Notes: a model not told the origin generated them from the sequence alone. 42,574 nucleotides of DNA from Rhodoferax sp. (GCA_013791765.1 VMTC01000004.1:1-42574); one strand, 5' to 3'. Counted from the first letter of the stretch, positions 25,123-33,240 are shown. Translations and numbers: made by a program.

Positions 25123-27129
25123 TCAGCGCCCGCGCAGAAACAAGGCGTCGAGCTCGCTGAGCTTGAACTGGCGCCAGGTCGGGCGGCCATGGTTGCACTG
25201 GTCGCTGCGCTCGGTGGCTTCCATCTGGCGCAACAGCGCGTTCATTTCCTCTACCGTCAGGCGCCGGTTGGCGCGCACCGCACCATGGCAGGCCATGCTG
25301 GAGAGCAAGTCGTTTTGCGCGCGCTCGATCACGCTGCTGGCATCAACCTGGGCTAGCTCGGCCAGCACGCCGCGCGCCAGTTCCACCGCATCCCCGAGTG
25401 CCAGCGTCGTGGGCACGGCGCGCACCGCCAGCGTTCGGGTGGAAAACGCGGTGATCTCCAGCCCCAGGGCTTGCAGCGTGTCGGCGTGCGCCTCCGCGGT
25501 GGCGACCTCTTCTGGCGTTGCGGCAAAGGTGGCGGGGATCAGCAGCGGCTGGCTCCTCAAGCCGGGGCGGGTGTCCGGTGATCCGGTTGACGCGGCCGCG
25601 CCGGTGGTGCTGTCGCGCTCGGCCCATTGCGTTTTCAGCCGCTCATAAAGAATGCGCTCGTGGGCCGCGTGCATGTCGACAATGATCAGCCCCTGCGCGT
25701 TCTCGGCCAAGATGTAGATGCCTTGCAGTTGCGCCAGCGCGCGGCCCAGCGGCCAGTCGCCGCCCGGCAAGAGGGCAGCCCCTGGCGCGCCTGAGGCTGT
25801 GGCGAACGCAGCAGTCACAGGCGCAGCCACGGCTGGCTGGCTGGACGCTCTGGCTGGCTCGGCCTCGCCCGATTGCCACAGCGCCCCCAGGTCGCTCACG
25901 CGGTGACCGGGCTGTGAGTCAAAATGTATAGCTGCTTGGGCATAAGATACGGGGGCTAGAGGCTGATTTCTTATATAAAAAGGCGAAGTTGAAGGCGCAG
26001 GGTCAGCGCCTGCATTGGCAGCGACTTCGGTCTGCCCGGCGCTCGCGCCGCTGGCGGCCACAATGCCAACCCGGGGCGCTGCCAGTGCATCTTCAATCGC
26101 GTGGCGTACCGCCTGATGCACTTCGCGGCTGTCGCGAAAACGTACTTCGATCTTGGTGGGGTGCACGTTGACGTCGACGCGGGTCGGGTCGATTTCGATA
26201 TACAACGCAAACACCGGCTGGCGCTGGCCGTGCAGCACATCGTCATAGGCGGCTCTAGCCGCGTGGGCCAGCACCTTGTCGCGCACAAAGCGGCCATTGA
26301 CGTAAGCGAACTGCTGGTCTGCGCGGGACCGTGCCGCGTCGGGAATGCCAGCGCGGCCCCAGACCCGGATGCGTGGCGCGGTGTCACTGCGCCCCGGGCT
26401 GGCGCTGGTTTCAAAATCAACCCAGACCGAGCGCGTCACAAAGTCAGCGCCCAGCACATCGGCCAGGCGCTGCTCCAGTGCCGCCAACGCCGGGCCGCGG
26501 CTCTCGCAGCGGCGCCATTGCTCCACCAGTTTGCCCTCATGCCAAATGGCAAAACCCACATCGGGGCGCGCCAGGGCGTGGCGGCGCACGGCCTCGACGC
26601 AGTGCGCCAGCTCGGTGGCGTCGGTTTTGAGGAATTTGCGCCGCGCCGGCGTGCTGAAGAACAGCTCCTTGACCTCCACCGTGGTGCCGGTGCTGCGCGC
26701 CACCGGCTGCAACTCGCCGCTGCCGCCATCCAGGCAATAAGCATTGCTTTGGCCGCTAGCCCTTGAAAGTATTGCGCAGTCGGCTATTGAATTAATAGCA
26801 GCCAGCGCCTCACCTCTGAAACCCATGGTGGCCACCGACTCCAGCTCAGACAGGCTGCCGATCTTGCTGGTGGCATGGCGCCTGAAGGCCAACGGCAGTT
26901 CTTCGCGCAAGATGCCGGCGCCGTCGTCTTCCACCGCGATCAAACGCACGCCACCGGCCAAGAGCCGCACCGTGACCTGCGTGGCGCCCGCATCGAGGGC
27001 GTTGTCCACGAGCTCGCGCACCACCGAGGCCGGTCGCTCCACCACCTCGCCGGCGGCAATCTGGCTGATCAGCGCGTCGGGCAGTTCTCGTATCGGGCGG
27101 CGGGGGGAGGGGGGCAGGGCGGCATTCAT
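25123..27129 (-). CDS. mutL: DNA mismatch repair protein MutL (endonuclease type)
   Basis: 668 residues. The GHKL ATPase domain has QIAAGEVVERPASVVRELVD, DDGAGI and TMGFRGEALAAI. The C-terminal domain keeps the metal-dependent nickase motifs: DMHAAHERILYE (for DQHA-x2-E-x4-E), ACHGAVRAN and CNHGRP, so this MutL probably cuts DNA itself, as in bacteria without MutH. Two copies of the ATAGC-N20-GGGCTA repeat lie in the gene: copy B in the ATPase core (residues about 114-128, sense) and copy A in the interdomain linker (about 387-401, antisense). The ATG overlaps the PIN-toxin stop as ATGA, so translation is coupled. Confidence 0.96.
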   Translation of the reverse strand: MNAALPPSPRRPIRELPDALISQIAAGEVVERPASVVRELVDNALDAGATQVTVRLLAGGVRLIAVEDDGAGILREELPLAFRRHATSKIGSLSELESVATMGFRGEALAAINSIADCAILSRASGQSNAYCLDGGSGELQPVARSTGTTVEVKELFFSTPARRKFLKTDATELAHCVEAVRRHALARPDVGFAIWHEGKLVEQWRRCESRGPALAALEQRLADVLGADFVTRSVWVDFETSASPGRSDTAPRIRVWGRAGIPDAARSRADQQFAYVNGRFVRDKVLAHAARAAYDDVLHGQRQPVFALYIEIDPTRVDVNVHPTKIEVRFRDSREVHQAVRHAIEDALAAPRVGIVAASGASAGQTEVAANAGADPAPSTSPFYIRNQPLAPVSYAQAAIHFDSQPGHRVSDLGALWQSGEAEPARASSQPAVAAPVTAAFATASGAPGAALLPGGDWPLGRALAQLQGIYILAENAQGLIIVDMHAAHERILYERLKTQWAERDSTTGAAASTGSPDTRPGLRSQPLLIPATFAATPEEVATAEAHADTLQALGLEITAFSTRTLAVRAVPTTLALGDAVELARGVLAELAQVDASSVIERAQNDLLSSMACHGAVRANRRLTVEEMNALLRQMEATERSDQCNHGRPTWRQFKLSELDALFLRGR
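25928..25969 (+). repeat. ATAGC-N20-GGGCTA element, copy A (in mutL linker)
   Basis: ATAGC at 25928-25932 and GGGCTA at 25953-25958, followed by GAGGCTGATTT. It is antisense to mutL and stays open, reading NQPLAPVSYAQAAIHF in the variable interdomain linker. Confidence 0.8.
26748..26790 (-). repeat. ATAGC-N20-GGGCTA element, copy B (in mutL ATPase domain)
   Basis: On the minus strand AATTCAATAGC, a 20-base spacer and GGGCTAGCGGCCAAA. It is read in the mutL sense and encodes NSIADCAILSRASGQ. Copy C in amiC has the same flanks, spacing and reading phase. Confidence 0.8.
27028..27129 (-). repeat. Direct repeat, left copy: 5' end of intact mutL
   Basis: The first ~34 codons of mutL. About 90% identical to 27904-28004, with a one-base length difference in a G run. 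The two copies bracket the toxin-antitoxin genes. Similarity stops at the mutL start codon. Confidence 0.9.
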
Positions 27130-27536
27130 GGAAGAGTTTCAAACGGATTGAGAAGCAGCACTTTGAAGGCCGCAAAATCACGCGTGTTGCGGGTTACGAC
27201 CGTGAGTTGATGCACCAGCGCAGTAGCAGCAATCATCGCATCTTCAAACAGCGCGTCTGACTGGTGATGCATCAGACGCGCCCACACCCGAAAGGTGGGT
27301 GCATCCATCGGCAAAATGTTGTGGGTCCCGGCCAGTCGGTCAGCCCACTGTGCAATCTCTAAGGCTTTGACCGGGTCTTGATCTTTTGTGATTTCTATGC
27401 CGCGCTGAATTTCACCCAAGGTGACGGCAGAAACAAAAAGATCGGACTCAGGCACCGCGTTTAGCCAAGCCAGCACCCCGCCATGGGGCCTGGCTTTGCG
27501 CAGCTCAGAGACGATGTTGGTGTCAAGCAAAAACAT
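27126..27536 (-). CDS. PIN-domain ribonuclease toxin (VapC/FitB-like)
   Basis: 136 residues. PIN-domain acidic residues are in place: LLDTNIVSELRK (Asp near residue 5), a Glu in AVTLGEIQRGIE and Asp in FEDAMIAATAL, with TRNTRDF near the C terminus. Such toxins cut RNA and are held by a partner antitoxin, here the 84-residue protein just upstream with a one-base TGATG overlap. The stop overlaps the mutL start (ATGA). A TTG at 27539 could also serve as start. Pairing with a Phd/YefM-like antitoxin is seen in FitB-type PIN systems. Confidence 0.92.
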   Translation of the reverse strand: MFLLDTNIVSELRKARPHGGVLAWLNAVPESDLFVSAVTLGEIQRGIEITKDQDPVKALEIAQWADRLAGTHNILPMDAPTFRVWARLMHHQSDALFEDAMIAATALVHQLTVVTRNTRDFAAFKVLLLNPFETLP

Positions 27537-27790
27537 CAAAAATGCTCAGGAGCGCGTCGCTTTCCCTGGCCCCGCGGCAAGAGGATGAGTTCACCTTGTG
27601 TTGATGTATCGAGCAGCACTTGTTTGAGCGAGGGCTGACGGTTGGCCTGCAGCTGGCGCCATTGCGCCACCGGCACCAAAACAGCAGTCTCTTGTCCGCG
27701 CTTGGTAACGAGTTGCGGGCCGCTGGTGAGGCAGGCTTGCAGAAATTCGCTGAATCGTGCTTTGGCGTCCTGAACTGGCCATGTGCTCAT
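27536..27790 (-). CDS. Phd/YefM-type antitoxin
   Basis: 84 residues. The N-terminal half has the Phd/YefM DNA-binding pattern (WPVQDAKARFSEFLQACL, PQLVTKRGQETAVLVP); the C-terminal half (LKQVLLDTSTQGELILLPRG) should bind the toxin. AGGAG lies five bases before ATG 27790. Two ACTAGT palindromes upstream look like its own operator, so autoregulation is likely. Confidence 0.92.
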   Translation of the reverse strand: MSTWPVQDAKARFSEFLQACLTSGPQLVTKRGQETAVLVPVAQWRQLQANRQPSLKQVLLDTSTQGELILLPRGQGKRRAPEHF

Positions 27791-27803
27791 GTCGGCTCCT
27801 AAA

Positions 27804-27823
27804 TGACTAGTGAGCTGACTAGT
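27804..27823 (-). promoter_or_regulatory. Putative antitoxin operator: paired ACTAGT palindromes
   Basis: TGACTAGT occurs at 27804-27811 and 27816-27823; the ACTAGT palindromes are 12 bp apart centre to centre. Phd/YefM proteins bind paired short palindromes with this spacing. On the minus strand a possible -35 (TTGCAC, about 27827-27832) sits just upstream, so binding would cover the promoter. Confidence 0.55.
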
Positions 27824-27903
27824 TTAGTGCAAAAATCGGGAAGCCGGGGCACGACTTTCTGATCCTGGCGCGGGCGTTGTAGACCAGCTTAACCCACCCC
27901 GGG

Positions 27904-28004
27904 GGCCGGGCGCTCCACCACCTCGCCAGCGGCAATCTGGCTGATCAGCGTGTCGGGCAGTTCTCGTATCGGGCGGCGGGCGGCGGGGGCAGGGCACCAT
28001 TCAC
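27904..28004 (-). pseudogene. Relic of the mutL 5' end
   Basis: About 101 bp matching the first ~33 codons of mutL (27028-27129) at roughly 90%. The start codon is GTG here, and a one-base loss in a C/G run throws the frame after about nine codons, so it cannot make MutL. It lies 114 bp upstream of the antitoxin start. The rest of 27791-28176 holds the antitoxin promoter and no supported gene. Confidence 0.88.
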
Positions 28005-28176
28005 TGGCCTTTTTTAGGTTTACTCGAAGCTCAGTAAATCCAAACCGAAAAGATTACATTTCTGTGTGGGGTGAAGCTCAGCGCACCAAAGAGCGCGCCC
28101 ACTGGGTAGCCCGGCTTGCGCGCCGCCTCAAAAGCTGCGAAGCCCTGCGGCGGGCTCGCCACGCTGGCGAATCAGT

Positions 28177-28386
28177 TCAGTGCTTTTTAACGGCATCCTT
28201 GACCGCATCCTTCGCGTTCTTGGCGACTTCTTTCACATCACCCAACGCCTTTTGGGCCTTGCCCTCCACCTGCTTTTTCATTCCTTTCGCTTCTTGGCTC
28301 CGATTTCCAACCAGCTTCCCGGCCTCCTCCTGAACTTTTCCGGCCGCATCCTTGATGGTGCCCTTGACTTGGTCTTTGTTGATCAT
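28177..28386 (-). CDS. CsbD family stress-response protein
   Basis: 69 residues, helical, rich in Lys, Ala and Glu: MINKDQVKGTIKDAAGKVQE with repeated G-K and A-K-D segments, as in CsbD/YjbJ. Function is poorly known; members are among the most abundant proteins under general or osmotic stress. CAGGAG lies about six bases before the ATG. It is divergent from a small membrane protein also of stress-linked type. The 233 bp between them probably carry both promoters. Confidence 0.92.
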   Translation of the reverse strand: MINKDQVKGTIKDAAGKVQEEAGKLVGNRSQEAKGMKKQVEGKAQKALGDVKEVAKNAKDAVKDAVKKH

Positions 28387-28619
28387 GATGACTCCTGAGG
28401 TTAGTGGGGCTGATCAGGTTCGAGTGATGTCAAAGCGCGTCGCCACCAGACGAGGCCCCTGTGAGGAATAAGTCTGGCAGGAACGCCGGGCGCGACCTTG
28501 CGAATTCTCAATTTCCCGGGGAAATTCAAGTTCAAACTTGGCTGGTCCTGTGGGTATCCGCGCCATATTTTTGGCGGACCGCTGGAACCATCGATTGCCA
28601 AAGTACGGCAGAGGGAGAA

Positions 28620-28772
28620 ATGAACATGCTTGAGACCATTGCCATCATCCTGCTTATCCTGTGGGCCTTGGGGCTTGTCAGCTCCTACACCATGGGCGGA
28701 TTTATTCATATCCTGCTGGTCGTGGCCGTTGTGGTCATTTTGATTCGGCTTGTCCAGGGGCGACGTTTGTAG
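28620..28772 (+). CDS. Small membrane protein, lmo0937/DUF5670 family
   Basis: 50 residues with two hydrophobic helices (TIAIILLILWALGLVSSYTM and HILLVVAVVVILIRLV) and a basic tail GRRL. This matches the short lmo0937-type proteins often found near CsbD genes. Function is unknown. GAGGGAG lies just before ATG 28620; the longer frame to 28461 is not supported. Confidence 0.85.
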   Translation: MNMLETIAIILLILWALGLVSSYTMGGFIHILLVVAVVVILIRLVQGRRL

Positions 28773-28834
28773 CGATGCGATCGCTGGGTGCGGCCCGTGA
28801 TCCTTGGGGGAAGGAGCTGTGATAATTCCGAACC

Positions 28835-29482
28835 ATGGAAATCATTACCTTTCTCTTCGACTTCATCCTGCACGTTGACAAGTACTTGGAGGCTTTTGTG
28901 CGCAGCTACGGCCTGTGGGTGTATGCGCTGTTGTTTCTGGTGATCTTTGTCGAGACCGGCGTTGTTGTCATGCCCTTTCTGCCCGGTGATTCGCTCCTGT
29001 TTGTGGTGGGCGCCATGTGCGGAGTCGGGCTCATGAGTTACCCGCTGTCAGTAGGTTTGCTGCTAGCCGCCGCCGTGATGGGCAACCAGTCCAACTACGC
29101 GCTAGGGCGCTACTTTGGGCCGCGTGTGTTCAAGTGGGAGGACTCCCGGCTGTTCAACAAGGCCGCATTCAACCGGGCCCACGATTTTTACGAGCGCTAT
29201 GGCGGCATCACCATCGTGGCGGCGCGTTTCATGCCCTTTGTGCGCACCTTCGCACCTTTTGTGGCCGGTGTGGCCAAGATGAGCCGGGCGCGCTTCACCT
29301 TCTTTGATGTGACCGGCGGCATCCTTTGGGTGGTCGGCATCATCACCATTGGCTATTTCTTTGGCAACATCCCGTTTGTGAAGGCGCATCTGGACAAGAT
29401 CATCTGGGCTATGATTTTGATCCCCGGTCTGGTGATTGTGTTTGGCGCCTGGAAGGCCAAGCGCAACGCCGTGCAACTCTGA
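28835..29482 (+). CDS. DedA family membrane protein
   Basis: 215 residues. Typical DedA/SNARE-associated stretches: VIFVETGVVVMPFLPGDSLLF, FVRTFAPFVAGVAKMS and the GNQSNYALGRYFG segment. DedA proteins act as lipid flippases for undecaprenyl-phosphate or phospholipids; the acidic and arginine residues key to function are present. It lies 62 bp after the small membrane protein. Confidence 0.93.
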   Translation: MEIITFLFDFILHVDKYLEAFVRSYGLWVYALLFLVIFVETGVVVMPFLPGDSLLFVVGAMCGVGLMSYPLSVGLLLAAAVMGNQSNYALGRYFGPRVFKWEDSRLFNKAAFNRAHDFYERYGGITIVAARFMPFVRTFAPFVAGVAKMSRARFTFFDVTGGILWVVGIITIGYFFGNIPFVKAHLDKIIWAMILIPGLVIVFGAWKAKRNAVQL

Positions 29483-29520
29483 GGTTTGGGGCGCCCCGGT
29501 CGCGCTGGCTGGCGGGCGGT

Positions 29521-30063
29521 TCAGAGCACCTTGAACAGCTTCTCGCGAAACTCGGGCAGGCGCTTGGTGCCCATCGCGCTCGAACTCATGGTCTCTACCC
29601 AGGACAGGTAAACCCGGCGCAGGTCCTCGCTGGTCTTGCCGGCCAGCAGGGCTTCGAGCAAGCTCAGGCGCGTATTTGGCTGGAATATCGTGTTGGTGGT
29701 GTTGGTCATGAAGTTGCGCGCCATCTCGATGTCTTTGGGGCTGCGCGACTCAGGCGGGGGCAGGCTGGCGAGTTCGGCACCGGGCACGGGTTGCGCTCGC
29801 GCCACAGGCTGGGGCACGGGCGCTGCTTTAAGGGGTGCCCGCTCCTCGACTAAACCGCTTTCTATCAATTGGCTCAGCAAAGCTTCAATGTCCTGGCCCG
29901 GCGTGAAGACAGCAAGCTCACCGCCGCTGCGTTTGCCGTCAATCAGCACCAGCAGCCGGCGCGGCAACGGCCCCAAGCCCAGGGAGCGCGACACGATTTC
30001 CTGTTGGCCGATGGCGGTCTTGGCAAACACGGCACGGGTGAGATCGATAGCAACAGCGGTCAT
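29521..30063 (-). CDS. Conserved hypothetical protein
   Basis: 180 residues, soluble. An N-terminal block (about 3-75) contains GLGPLPRRLLVLIDGKRSGGEL and LLSQLIESGLVE and looks like a small winged-helix-type fold. A Pro/Ala-rich linker (about 76-115) leads to a helical C-terminal block with RLSLLEALLAGKTSEDLRRV. I recognise no catalytic motif. ATG 30063 (MTAVAIDLTRAVF) is preferred over 30099. It lies downstream of amiC on the same strand. Confidence 0.7.
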   Translation of the reverse strand: MTAVAIDLTRAVFAKTAIGQQEIVSRSLGLGPLPRRLLVLIDGKRSGGELAVFTPGQDIEALLSQLIESGLVEERAPLKAAPVPQPVARAQPVPGAELASLPPPESRSPKDIEMARNFMTNTTNTIFQPNTRLSLLEALLAGKTSEDLRRVYLSWVETMSSSAMGTKRLPEFREKLFKVL

Positions 30064-30172
30064 GGCGGGTCTTGTGGGCACGCTTGTCACGCCGCCCAAG
30101 TCAATAATCCTTGATTTTGGTGCGTTTGGCTGGCCGGGCGCAATTAGGGTATTTACTGTGCCCGCGCCGCGC

Positions 30173-31612
30173 TTAAACCGAACGGTTCCTGGCTAGCGGC
30201 GGGTTTTTAGAGAAGTAGGCCTCGATGCCGCGCATCAAAGCATCGGCCAGTTGCACCAGGTAGGCCTCGCTGTTGAGTTTGATTTCTTCCTCCGGGTTGC
30301 TGATGAAGGCGGCTTCCACCAGCACACTGGGGATGTCGGGCGCTTTGAGCACGGCAAAGCTGGCTTGTTCGACTTTGGCTTTGTGCAGCTTGCCGACCCG
30401 TTTGATTTCGCCCAGCATGGCGCCCCCGAGCTTCAAGCTGTCATTGATCTGCGCCGTCGTGCTCATGTCAAACATGGCGTGATTCACTTGCGCGTCGCGG
30501 GCCCTCACGTTCAGGCCGCCAATCAGATCGGCCTTGTTTTCCTTCGCGGCCATCCAGCGCGCCGCGCTGCTGGACGCGCCACCCTGGCTCAGGGCAAACA
30601 CGCTGGCACCCTGCGGATGAGGGGTGAAAAATGCGTCGGCATGCAGGCTGACAAACAAGTCGGCCTGGACTTGGCGCGCCTTTTGCACCCGCACATGCAG
30701 CGGCACAAAGAAGTCGGCGTCGCGCGTGAGGTAGGCACGCACGGTATTGCCCTTGATGCTGCTCGTGTTGATGCGGTCCCGCAAAAGGTGTGCCAGGCGC
30801 AGCACCACGTCCTTTTCACGCGTGCCACCGGGGCCAATGGCGCCGGGGTCTTCGCCGCCGTGACCGGGGTCCAGCGCAATGATGATCAAGCGGTCGGTGA
30901 TGGGCGCCTGGCCGGGTGCGACGCGCGCGTCGAATTTTTTCATGCCTTTTTGGCCGCTAGCCCCCGTGGATAGTGTTCCAACAGCTATTGAATTAGGATC
31001 AACCTTGGCGTTGATGGCGCTCAGGATTGACTCTAGTGCGTCCATCTTCAGAGGGGCTTTCTGGTCGCGCTGGGCCATCAGTTCGCCCAAGGCATCAGCG
31101 CTGGCCGGGCTGGTTGGACTGGCAGCGTTGGCTGGACTGAGGCTGGCGTGCGCCTGGTCCTTAACCTGCTGGGCAATCAAAGCCTCCAGCGGGTCAATCA
31201 CCTCGGTCGGGTACAGATCAAACACCAGCCGGTGCTGGTAGGCGGCGACGGGTGCCAGTGTGAAGACCTGCGGGGCAATCGGCTGTTTCAGGTCAAGCAC
31301 CAGACGCACCACGCCCGGCGCGCTCTGGCCGACCCGAATGCCGGCAATATTGGGGTCGTCGCTGCGCACCTTGGCCACCAGTTCCTTGAGCGCCGGGTTG
31401 AGGTCAATGCCCTCGATATCCACCGCCAGGCGCGGCGGGCTGGGAACAAAAAACTGTTTGACCTTGAGGGCTGTGTCGGACTCAATGGTGACGCGCGAGT
31501 AGTCGGGCGCTGGCCACACCCGCACCGCCAGGATGGTGGCACCGCGGGCAATGTGCTCTACGCCCAGAAGAAGCACCAAGGCGCCGGACTGCAACAGGTT
31601 GCGCCGCTTCAT
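30173..31612 (-). CDS. amiC: N-acetylmuramoyl-L-alanine amidase, AmiC-like
   Basis: 479 residues. A signal starting MKRRNLLQSGALVLLLG has a twin-arginine-like RR. An AMIN domain (about 26-135) targets it to septal peptidoglycan, a linker of about 100 residues follows, then a zinc Amidase_3 domain (about 245-470: IALDPGHGGEDPGAIG, LFVSLHADAFF, PSVLVEAAFISNPEEE). It cleaves septal murein at cell separation. ATG 31612 overlaps the tsaE stop (ATGA). Repeat copy C lies in the linker at residues about 208-221. Confidence 0.94.
   Translation of the reverse strand: MKRRNLLQSGALVLLLGVEHIARGATILAVRVWPAPDYSRVTIESDTALKVKQFFVPSPPRLAVDIEGIDLNPALKELVAKVRSDDPNIAGIRVGQSAPGVVRLVLDLKQPIAPQVFTLAPVAAYQHRLVFDLYPTEVIDPLEALIAQQVKDQAHASLSPANAASPTSPASADALGELMAQRDQKAPLKMDALESILSAINAKVDPNSIAVGTLSTGASGQKGMKKFDARVAPGQAPITDRLIIIALDPGHGGEDPGAIGPGGTREKDVVLRLAHLLRDRINTSSIKGNTVRAYLTRDADFFVPLHVRVQKARQVQADLFVSLHADAFFTPHPQGASVFALSQGGASSSAARWMAAKENKADLIGGLNVRARDAQVNHAMFDMSTTAQINDSLKLGGAMLGEIKRVGKLHKAKVEQASFAVLKAPDIPSVLVEAAFISNPEEEIKLNSEAYLVQLADALMRGIEAYFSKNPPLARNRSV
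30951..30991 (-). repeat. ATAGC-N20-GGGCTA element, copy C (in amiC linker)
   Basis: On the minus strand AATTCAATAGC, a 20-base spacer and GGGCTAGCGGCCAAA, read in the amiC sense as NSIAVGTLSTGASGQ. Same phase and peptide pattern as copy B in mutL. Confidence 0.8.
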
Positions 31613-32160
31613 GGCATCGCCTCGGGCAGGTCGTGAGCGCCTTGCAACAAGGGCTCCGACGGGCTCTCGCTCACGGCCAGCAGCAGGGCCTGGCCCACGG
31701 TGGTCTGCGCGCTCAAGGTGACCTGGCGCGACGTCTCGGTCACCGCGTTCAGCGCAAAGATCAGGTCCGCGCGCGGCAGAAAGCCAGCTGCTTTCTCCGG
31801 CCACTCGGCCAGCTTGAGGCCGCTGGAGGCAAAAATATCCCTGAAACCGGCGTCTTCCCACTCGCGCGGGTCGCTGAAGCGGTAAAAGTCAAAATGCCAG
31901 ACATTCAACTGGCGCTCGGGCAATTCGTAGGGCTCGACCACTGCATAGGTGGGGCTTTTGACCCGACCCGCCACCCCCAGCGCGTGCAGCAGGTGGCGCA
32001 CCAGCGTGGTCTTGCCCGCACCCAGCTCACCCCGCAATTCGATAAAAGCGTTACGCAGGGCCGACGCACCGGCCAGCGTTTGAGCAAAGCGCTGCGTGGC
32101 GCTCTCATCGGGCCACAGCAGGCTTTTTACAATGGAAGGGTGAACAACTTCAATGACCAT
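31609..32160 (-). CDS. tsaE: tRNA threonylcarbamoyladenosine biosynthesis ATPase TsaE
   Basis: 183 residues. The P-loop is GELGAGKTTLVRHLL (about 45-59); SPTYAVVEPYE and HFDFYRFSDPREWEDAGF are family hallmarks. TsaE works with TsaB and TsaD in making t6A37 in tRNA. ATG 32160 is preferred; the longer frame to 32223 runs into queG on the other strand. The stop overlaps amiC, a common tsaE-amiC order. Confidence 0.94.
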   Translation of the reverse strand: MVIEVVHPSIVKSLLWPDESATQRFAQTLAGASALRNAFIELRGELGAGKTTLVRHLLHALGVAGRVKSPTYAVVEPYELPERQLNVWHFDFYRFSDPREWEDAGFRDIFASSGLKLAEWPEKAAGFLPRADLIFALNAVTETSRQVTLSAQTTVGQALLLAVSESPSEPLLQGAHDLPEAMP

Positions 32161-33231
32161 AACGACACGATCCCATGGGTCTCCAAAATTCAGGCCTGGG
32201 CCCGGGAGCTTGGATTCTCCCAAATTGGTGTGGCCGGCGTGGATTTGTCTTCATCTGAGCAGGGATTATCAAGCTGGCTGGCCCGTGGTTTTCATGGGGA
32301 CATGGCTTACATGGCGGCGCATGGTCTCAAGCGTGCACGCCCCGCAGAACTGGTGCCCGGCACCGTGAGTGTGATCACAGTGCGCATGGACTACCTGCCC
32401 TCAAGCACACCGGATGGCTGGCAGGCGATTGAGTTTGATCGGTTGACGCGCCCGAACGAGGCCATTGTGTCAGTCTACGCCCGGGGACGCGACTACCACA
32501 AGGTATTGCGTAAGCGCCTGCAACAGTTGAGCGAGCGCATCGCCCTAGAGATGGGGCCGTTTGGCCATCGCGTCTTCACCGACTCGGCCCCGGTGCTGGA
32601 GGCGGAACTGGCTGCGCGCAGTGGCCAGGGCTGGCGCGGCAAACACACGCTGGTGCTCAGCCGCGACGCCGGTTCCATGTTCTTCCTGGGTGAGATTTAT
32701 GTCGATCTGGCCTTGCCGCCCAGTGCGCCGGTAGTGGGCCATTGCGGCAGCTGCAGCGCCTGCATCGAGGTCTGCCCGACGCAGGCGATCGTGGCGCCGC
32801 AGCAACTTGACGCCCGGCGCTGCATCTCCTATCTGACCATTGAGCACGCGGGGCCGATCCCGTTGGAACTGCGGCCCCTGATCGGCAACCGCATTTATGG
32901 CTGTGATGACTGCCAGCTGATTTGCCCCTGGAACAAGTTCGCGCAACGCAGCGCCTTGCCCGACTTTGACGAGCGCGCCGGCTTGGCCGGCAGTCAGCTC
33001 GTCATCCTGTTTGGCTGGAGCGAAGAAGATTTTTTGCGCTTTTCTGAGGGCAGCCCGATCAGGCGAATCGGCCATGAGCGCTGGCTGCGCAATATTGCCG
33101 TGGCCTTGGGGAACGCACTGCGCGCGCAGCCGACGGCAGAACTCAAGCAGGCTCTGGCGCTGCGGGCGGAACACCCGAGCGCCCTCGTGCGCGAGCACGT
33201 GGCCTGGGCGCTGCTCGCTGCGTCGGCTTGA
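32140..33231 (+). CDS. queG: Epoxyqueuosine reductase QueG
   Basis: 363 residues if the GTG at 32140 is the start (GGAAG just upstream). Two 4Fe-4S motifs are visible, CGSCSACIEVCPTQAI and CDDCQLICPWN, preceded by a cobalamin-binding reductase domain. It reduces epoxyqueuosine to queuosine in tRNA. No ATG lies in a fitting place, so the GTG start is likely; it makes the 5' end overlap that of tsaE by 21 bp. Confidence 0.93.
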   Translation: MNNFNDHNDTIPWVSKIQAWARELGFSQIGVAGVDLSSSEQGLSSWLARGFHGDMAYMAAHGLKRARPAELVPGTVSVITVRMDYLPSSTPDGWQAIEFDRLTRPNEAIVSVYARGRDYHKVLRKRLQQLSERIALEMGPFGHRVFTDSAPVLEAELAARSGQGWRGKHTLVLSRDAGSMFFLGEIYVDLALPPSAPVVGHCGSCSACIEVCPTQAIVAPQQLDARRCISYLTIEHAGPIPLELRPLIGNRIYGCDDCQLICPWNKFAQRSALPDFDERAGLAGSQLVILFGWSEEDFLRFSEGSPIRRIGHERWLRNIAVALGNALRAQPTAELKQALALRAEHPSALVREHVAWALLAASA

Positions 33232-33240
33232 GACGAGCGT

